12,357 bases of DNA from assembly GCA_021153165.1 (NCBI GenBank), contig JAGKTZ010000058.1, forward strand, positions 1 through 12,357, given 5' to 3'. The notes under the pieces are model-generated. The model had not been told where the DNA came from. It made no database searches and saw only the letters and a list, made by a program, of their open reading frames with translations. Shown one piece after another: positions 8,158 to 12,357 of this stretch (the stretch's first letter is position 1; every line of letters begins with the position of its first letter). Position numbers and translations under genes: made by a program. The stretch comes from Prevotellaceae bacterium. GTDB lineage: Bacteria > Bacteroidota > Bacteroidia > Bacteroidales > Bacteroidaceae.

Positions 8158-11100
8158 TTACTTCAATACTTTTTGGCCTCCAATGATAAATACGCCTTTG
8201 TTTCCTTTTGTTACCTTTCGGCCACTGATATCATATATATCATTAGTGTTTTCATCAACATTAGGGAGGGCGATACCTGTCAAATCTGCATTGCAGTTGA
8301 CAGACAATCTCTGTGCATGCTGATTAGAAACCACGGCATTCATAATTGTTGTTCCAGGTGCAATGCCGGTGAGCAATACCATCGCTCCATCTTTCAATAC
8401 CTCGCCAGAATTTGAATAGATCACGACACGCAGTGAACCATCTTTTCTCATTTGTTTGGCCAGACTGAAAGCTTTGAGGTCTTTCGACAACCTTACATTA
8501 TCAATATTTGTACCTCTCAGGTCAATCTGCAAGGCTGCGACGGTATCTGCCGATATGTTCATCAACAACGATCCGTTGTCGTCGACGCATAGACTCACAT
8601 CATCAGTAGCAGCCGACGAACTATATACTTTTGCCATGTTCGCTTCACCATTATCCCCAGTTTCTTCGTTGAGAATATGATTGACGTTCAAGACGATGTC
8701 CAGGACATTCAGGCTGTTGTTCTTGTCACCATCTGCAGCAGAATAGTTGAATACACCGCTTGACCATCTTTCTCCAAGTTGGAAATATTGAAGCAATGTT
8801 GATAAATCGGTGACGTCGACATATCTGTCTACATTTATATCGCCTTCGATATATCTTATCAATAATGGTTTGGGGTAATATTTAGCACCAGACTCTCTGG
8901 CACTCATGAAATGTATCGTATTGTTGACAGGCCTTAGCATATATCCGTATGCGTTATAAGGTAAAATTTCATACACCCCTTCTTCATCTGTGTCTTTAAG
9001 TTTATGCGAAAGCCAACTCCAAATAATGTTCCCATTCTCAGTAATCGTTAGTTTGTAAAGCGTCGCCATTCCCGAGGCATCAAGATATCTATTCGTATTC
9101 GAGTCATGATTATATCTTTGCAATGTGTTTAGCGACATCGTACTTGGAAGTCCCAGGTCTACGATTTCAGCTGGAAGTACCTCGGGATTGTAAACGAATT
9201 CTCCGTTTCTCACAAACTGGTTGTGCAGTTTTAATGTCTTCAAGACGGTAGAATTTAATGGCTCAGACACCTCTGTCAGCTGATTGCATGTCAAATCTAC
9301 TTCCTGCAAGGTGGGCAGTTTGCTAATAAATGCATAAACGTCACCTTTCAGTTTGTTGTTTTGCAGATAGAGTTTTTGGATATTGACTCTGTTGGGCGTA
9401 TATTCCAAAATATCATCAACCAGCATGTCTATTTCACCATTGGACAGGTCTAATGTAGTCAGCATTGGCAATTCGAATACAGATGAAGGAATACGGCCGC
9501 TCAGTCCATTACCACTGAGATTGATGGATACAATTTGGTTATCCTCTGTACTTACGCCATACCATCTGCCAGTATAGCAGTCGTCATTCGATAGATCCCA
9601 CTTGTGAGTCCAGTTTTCACCACCGAGGGAATTATACATCTCTTGCAGGGCAGCAAAATCCTGTGCGTTGAGTTTGTCGCCAGTCAAGAAACCATTAATT
9701 TCCTTGAAGTCTTTCCAATACGCTGCATTGCGATATAAATCCTCAGTACCTCGTGGCACCTCTAATACACAATTCGTTCTAAATGACAAATAGGGCTCAT
9801 AATCTATGGTTGGAGGTACACCTGCATAAATACGTAGCTTTGTCATTTTCGTACAACCTTGGAAATAGGTAAAATTATCGTAGGTTAGTCGTTTACTTAA
9901 TTTAGCACTTTCCAGGTTCTTGCAATTGTAAAAGGCTAAAATGCCCAAACTCGTTACGTTATCTGGGATTTCAATAGATTTTAATCCTGAATATTCAAAT
10001 GCACGACCCTCGATGCTTTTTAATGATTCTGGGAGTGTTATTGATGATAAAGCGGTACATTCATGGAACGTACCCTGATCTATCCTTTGTAGCGATTGAG
10101 GCAGAGTGATGCTGGACAAATTCTTACAGTTATAAAATGTGTTGATGCCTGTCGCAATCAATGTATTGGGCAGTATCACAGAAGTCAATGCCTGGCAATC
10201 ATAAAAGGTTGCCATTTCAAATGTAGTCAGGGGAGAATCAGATAAGTCCAGCGTTGTTATACCCGTGTTAAAAAAAGCGTCATTCCCAATAGAGGTTAGT
10301 GCATTGGGAAAACGGTTAATATTGAGCAAGGCGCAGTCTCGAAAAACATAACTGCCAAGTGTTTTCAGACTGGTAGGCAGGCTGGTGATAGGCAGACTGA
10401 CACAATCTTGGAATGCATAATCGCCTATCGTCGTAATGCTTTCAGGTAGTGTACATCTTGATAAGAGCTCGCATCCCGAAAATGCATATGAGCCTATAGC
10501 TGTGATTTGATTGTGCATGACTACTTCTTCCAATTTAGGGCAATCAGAGAAGATTGATGAAGACAATTCTGTCACTCCTGTTGGGATATTTATCGTCTGT
10601 AAATTACTGCAACGACTGAATGCACCACTTCCAATTGTTGTGATTGTATTTGAAAGTGCAACGTCCTCCAGACTTTGGCAATATCGAAAAGCATACCCGT
10701 CAATACTATTCAGAGTTGTCAGTGATAAGTCAATATTCACCAATTTATAGCAATTATTGAAGCTATAGCTGCCGATGCTTTGGGTAGCAGGACTCAAGTT
10801 GACTGTGGTGAGGCTTGTACAATAACCAAACAAATTGTCTGCCACATGTGTGATGCCAGCAGGCAGGGTTACCTCAGTCAAGTTTTGGCAACTGCTAAAT
10901 GCATATTGGTCTGCAATTGTCAGCCCCTCTGGCAAATTCAATGAGGCAACTGATTGACAGTTATAGAATGCGTATCTGCCAACACGTTCAACTGTCGAAG
11001 GTAGTTCTATTTTAGTCAAACTCTCACAATTTTGAAATGCATTGTCGCCAATGTTTGTAAGCCCTTCGTTGAATACTACATTTTTAAGCGAAATGCAATG

Positions 11101-12033
11101 TGAAAAAGCATATATGTCTATTACTTGCAGTGATGCCGGGATTTCTATGCTGCTCAGTTTACTGCAGCCAGCAAAGGCATAACTTCCAAGTGATTCAAGT
11201 CTGCCAGGCAAATTAGTGCTTTCCAGATTCTTGCAATTATGGAATGCATATTGACCAATGCTGGTCATGGTTTCTGGCAGATGGGCTTCGGTCAGCTGCG
11301 CACATTTTTCAAAGGTCCAGTTCTGCAATTGAGTCACACCACCGGGGATGGTGATGCTGGTCAATCCACTTCCTGAAAAGGCATACTTGCCGATATACTG
11401 TAGTTCGGCGCCGAGGGTGATTGAAGACACGGCAGTATTATAAAAAGCGAACTCGTCAATCCAGGTGATCCCTTGTGGGAATTGTTGTATATCGGTCAGA
11501 TTCGGGCATTTGGCTACAGCATATTTACCAATTTTGGTCACAGTGCTTGGCAATACTAATTTTTGCAATTGCGGTATATTGCAGAACATATAGTCGCCGA
11601 CCACATTGTTTTCTGTGTTGTATGCATTGCTGCCCTTGACGGGTGTATTGTTAGAGATATTCCAGTTGTGATAGGAATCACCACCAGCACAAATGTTGGC
11701 GTTGCTCAAATCCAGAGTGGTCAAGGCGGTCAATTTGCCGTGCAGCACGTCGATGTCTGTGCCATTGATGGGACCTGTCACAGTCAGGATGGTCACTGTG
11801 GCAAGGTCGGCACCGGCTTCGAGCAATTTTTCCTGCAGGGTACCACCTGCGGTCAACTGAATGGCATACTCGCCATTCGTATCAGATGTTTGGGCGCTGA
11901 CAACCAGGGGACGTGCCTCGGTTTTGCCGACGTTGTGCACAGCTGTAGTGGCCCACGAAGCACCTGCACCACATGCCACCAAGCACAGCGTCAATAGGGC
12001 GCGCCGGAGAGACTTGTATGATTTTGTATACAT
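8158..12033 (-). CDS. Secreted BspA-like leucine-rich-repeat protein with dockerin and cohesin-like domains (1291 aa)
   Basis: Likely a surface or secreted adhesin; BspA-family LRR proteins of oral and gut Bacteroidetes and Treponema bind host matrix proteins or other bacteria. Residues 1-28 are a signal peptide (basic MYTKSYKSLRR, then a hydrophobic core), with ASWA|TT as a type I site; LVAC at 18-21 also fits a lipobox. Residues 46-115 match the usual N-terminal part of these proteins (a TVTGPINGTDID segment, then TTLDLSNANI). About 25 LRR_5 repeats of 22-24 residues fill 146-735 (consensus YAFxNCxxLxxIxLPxxLxxIG). Residues 787-940 form a second, plant-type LRR block with N-cap NWTHKWDL and WYGV, then INLSGNGLSGRIPSSV. 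Residues 1064-1124 are a dockerin-like calcium-loop pair, about 1131-1262 a degenerate cohesin-like beta domain, and 1265-1291 a short sorting-like tail. No catalytic domain is evident. The start is the only plausible ATG near the signal peptide. The giant gene begins 39 bases downstream, so the two probably form an operon. Confidence 0.95.
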   Translation of the reverse strand: MYTKSYKSLRRALLTLCLVACGAGASWATTAVHNVGKTEARPLVVSAQTSDTNGEYAIQLTAGGTLQEKLLEAGADLATVTILTVTGPINGTDIDVLHGKLTALTTLDLSNANICAGGDSYHNWNISNNTPVKGSNAYNTENNVVGDYMFCNIPQLQKLVLPSTVTKIGKYAVAKCPNLTDIQQFPQGITWIDEFAFYNTAVSSITLGAELQYIGKYAFSGSGLTSITIPGGVTQLQNWTFEKCAQLTEAHLPETMTSIGQYAFHNCKNLESTNLPGRLESLGSYAFAGCSKLSSIEIPASLQVIDIYAFSHCISLKNVVFNEGLTNIGDNAFQNCESLTKIELPSTVERVGRYAFYNCQSVASLNLPEGLTIADQYAFSSCQNLTEVTLPAGITHVADNLFGYCTSLTTVNLSPATQSIGSYSFNNCYKLVNIDLSLTTLNSIDGYAFRYCQSLEDVALSNTITTIGSGAFSRCSNLQTINIPTGVTELSSSIFSDCPKLEEVVMHNQITAIGSYAFSGCELLSRCTLPESITTIGDYAFQDCVSLPITSLPTSLKTLGSYVFRDCALLNINRFPNALTSIGNDAFFNTGITTLDLSDSPLTTFEMATFYDCQALTSVILPNTLIATGINTFYNCKNLSSITLPQSLQRIDQGTFHECTALSSITLPESLKSIEGRAFEYSGLKSIEIPDNVTSLGILAFYNCKNLESAKLSKRLTYDNFTYFQGCTKMTKLRIYAGVPPTIDYEPYLSFRTNCVLEVPRGTEDLYRNAAYWKDFKEINGFLTGDKLNAQDFAALQEMYNSLGGENWTHKWDLSNDDCYTGRWYGVSTEDNQIVSINLSGNGLSGRIPSSVFELPMLTTLDLSNGEIDMLVDDILEYTPNRVNIQKLYLQNNKLKGDVYAFISKLPTLQEVDLTCNQLTEVSEPLNSTVLKTLKLHNQFVRNGEFVYNPEVLPAEIVDLGLPSTMSLNTLQRYNHDSNTNRYLDASGMATLYKLTITENGNIIWSWLSHKLKDTDEEGVYEILPYNAYGYMLRPVNNTIHFMSARESGAKYYPKPLLIRYIEGDINVDRYVDVTDLSTLLQYFQLGERWSSGVFNYSAADGDKNNSLNVLDIVLNVNHILNEETGDNGEANMAKVYSSSAATDDVSLCVDDNGSLLMNISADTVAALQIDLRGTNIDNVRLSKDLKAFSLAKQMRKDGSLRVVIYSNSGEVLKDGAMVLLTGIAPGTTIMNAVVSNQHAQRLSVNCNADLTGIALPNVDENTNDIYDISGRKVTKGNKGVFIIGGQKVLK
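8248..8643 (-). other. Degenerate cohesin-like beta domain at the end of the LRR protein
   Basis: About residues 1131-1262 contain VAALQIDLRG, then DGSLRVVIYSNSGEVLKDGA and VLLTGIAPG. The order 'A-x-Q-[IF]-D', then 'R-V-[VM]-I-Y-S', then a short loop and a hydrophobic strand, parallels the N-terminus of the neighbouring giant protein (AVQFDVKVP, YRVMIYSSQNATISG, LITFSVDIP). I read both as members of the cohesin/carbohydrate-binding-like beta-sandwich group. This is a pattern match by eye, not a profile search. Confidence 0.55.
8662..8844 (-). other. Dockerin type I-like calcium-binding pair in the LRR protein
   Basis: Residues 1064-1124 hold two EF-hand-like loops followed by helices. Loop 1 is DINVDRYVDVTD (1065-1076), with Asp/Asn at positions 1, 3, 5, 9 and 12; the usual Gly at position 6 is Arg. 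Loop 2 is DGDKNNSLNVLD (1101-1112), with D, D, N, N and D at the same positions. Each is followed by a helix (LSTLLQYF; IVLNVNHIL). This spacing and the paired layout fit dockerin type I, which in clostridia binds a cohesin domain in a calcium-dependent way. The partner in Bacteroidetes is usually unknown. Confidence 0.82.
9214..9675 (-). other. Second LRR block with plant-type N-terminal cap
   Basis: Residues 787-940 of the LRR protein differ in type from the preceding array. A helical lead (ALQEMYNSLGG) and Trp-rich cap (ENWTHKWDL, then GRWYGV) precede canonical LRRs: IVSINLSGNGLSGRIPSSVF, MLTTLDLSNGEID, IQKLYLQNNKLKGD, LQEVDLTCNQLTE and LKTLKLHNQ. The LSGRIP turn is the hallmark of plant-receptor-like LRRs and recurs in Bacteroidetes surface proteins. 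It probably forms an independent solenoid next to the BspA array. Confidence 0.82.
9829..11598 (-). repeat. Array of about 25 BspA-type LRR_5 repeats within the LRR gene
   Basis: Residues 146-735 repeat every 22-24 residues (about 69 bases) with the pattern [YD]-x-F-x-x-C-x-x-L-x-x-I-x-L-P-x-x-[LIV]-x-x-I-G. Clear examples start at KYAF (216), QYAF (261), SYAF (284), RYAF (353), GYAF (446) and DYAF (538). Most units carry the Cys of the 'NC' turn; a few lack it, including AFYNT (196-200), AFSGS (218-222), AFFNT (586-590) and AFEYS (678-682), which is typical variation in this family. The array should fold as a long curved solenoid and is the probable ligand-binding face. Repeats are diverged at the DNA level, so recent slippage is not evident. 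Confidence 0.93.
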
Positions 12034-12138
12034 ATAATGTGCGTGTTTTGATTGATTACTAATAAGTGGTCTTATGAAGCGATAATTCAGGAGGAATGAT
12101 CAATGGCTTTGCTACTCTTATACAAAAGCTAATTTAGA
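12034..12138 (-). other. Intergenic gap between small protein and LRR gene
   Basis: This 105-base AT-rich gap holds no convincing terminator. The best hairpins are a five-pair ATAAG/CTTAT with a four-base loop (about 12062-12075) and an imperfect GCTTTTG/CAAAGC pairing, neither followed by a T-run. On the minus strand, TAGCTTTTG (12123-12131) is one base off the Bacteroidetes -7 box TAnnTTTG, but no well-spaced -33 TTTG is seen, so I do not call a promoter. The LRR gene start has no Shine-Dalgarno sequence, which is normal for Bacteroidetes. Read-through from the small gene into the LRR gene is therefore possible. Confidence 0.4.
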
Positions 12139-12330
12139 TCAGTCCCAAATACCTCTATTATTATCTTCACCCCAGATGGTTTTTCTGGTATCCATTTCGG
12201 GGGGACCACCTTCATGATCGCTGGCATTTCCTGCATTTCCGAGCGAACCCAGATTGCTTCCAGCCAAAAGCCCATCTTCTGCGGCAAGGGCAACGACTGT
12301 TGCATCAGGTTTTAAATATGACTTTTTCAT
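12139..12330 (-). CDS. Small MKKxYxKP-type protein of unknown function (63 aa)
   Basis: Encodes 63 residues from ATG (12328-12330) to TGA (12139-12141). The N-terminus reads MKKSYLKPDATVVALAAEDG and is followed by LLAGS (residues 21-25). The remaining ~38 residues are rich in Gly, Asn and acidic residues, and contain two Ile-Trp motifs, TIWGED (51-56) and the extreme C-terminal GIWD (60-63). There is no cysteine and no true signal peptide: the hydrophobic stretch is short and broken by acidic residues. From memory, short proteins with an MKKxYxxP start, a mid-protein [LI]xxS turn and an acidic Trp-containing tail are common in Prevotella and Bacteroides as unnamed hypotheticals; I know of no proven function. 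The leader-plus-tail layout could suit a processed or exported peptide, but that is speculation. No in-frame stop is visible between this ATG and the window edge, so an upstream start cannot be formally excluded, though the MKK start is typical. It lies 105 bases upstream of the LRR gene on the same strand. Confidence 0.72.
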   Translation of the reverse strand: MKKSYLKPDATVVALAAEDGLLAGSNLGSLGNAGNASDHEGGPPEMDTRKTIWGEDNNRGIWD

Positions 12331-12357
12331 AGGCTTATAATTTATATTGTATATGAT

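Noticed and set aside
11563..11997. Plus-strand 144-codon open frame opposite the start of the LRR gene
   Set aside because: It lies wholly antisense to a well-supported signal peptide and N-terminal domain, and its His/Cys/Gln-rich translation matches no family I know.
12062..12075. ATAAG/CTTAT hairpin between the small gene and the LRR gene as terminator or operator
   Set aside because: Only five A/T-rich pairs and no T-run; too weak for a terminator and no second copy to support an operator.
12123..12131. TAGCTTTTG as a Bacteroidetes -7 promoter box for the LRR gene
   Set aside because: Spacing inside the box is one base too long for TAnnTTTG and no correctly spaced -33 element is visible.
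12268..12330. Small protein as a bacteriocin with a double-glycine leader
   Set aside because: LLAGS is not a GG-type cleavage site, there is no cysteine for a modified peptide, and no exporter or immunity gene is in the window.

Overview
The window looks like a Bacteroidales chromosome segment, most likely Prevotella/Segatella or a close relative. The grounds are BspA-type leucine-rich repeats, MKK-type signal peptides without a Shine-Dalgarno site, short C-terminal domains of the type 'D-[VI]-[FY]-D-[LI]-S-G-x-K-V ... G-[VI]-[YF]-I ... G-x-K-x-[LI]-x-K', and a small MKKxYxKP peptide family I associate with this group. This taxonomic call is an inference from protein style; no marker gene is present.

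All supported genes lie on the minus strand and read from right to left. At the right end is a 63-residue small protein (12139-12330). After a 105-base gap comes a 1291-residue secreted leucine-rich-repeat protein (8158-12033). After only 39 bases comes a giant 2639-residue multidomain surface protein (199-8118). A strong intrinsic terminator (138-182) follows the giant gene, and no terminator is visible between the genes, so the two large genes, and possibly the small one, are probably cotranscribed. The leftmost ~137 bases hold no gene I can support.

The LRR protein carries about 25 BspA-like repeats, a second and different LRR block with a plant-type N-cap, a type I dockerin-like pair of calcium loops, a cohesin-like beta domain and a short C-terminal sorting-like tail. 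The giant protein is a string of beta-sandwich modules: cohesin-like N-terminus, CARDB, four Calx-beta-like units, CARDB, Ig/carboxypeptidase-regulatory-like domains, then a large conserved-looking module interrupted by a Cys/Gly-rich and helical insertion, then an SbsA/Big-like domain, two 'bacterial repeat' domains, a Prevotella-style 'WNTICLP' domain and a sorting-like tail.

The most interesting reading is that the two large proteins form a cell-surface or secreted adhesion complex. The dockerin of the LRR protein may bind the cohesin-like N-terminus of the giant protein, with calcium supporting both the dockerin and the Calx-beta units. The domain content is visible in the sequence; the interaction is a hypothesis. 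No enzyme active site, mobile element, CRISPR array or RNA gene was seen.
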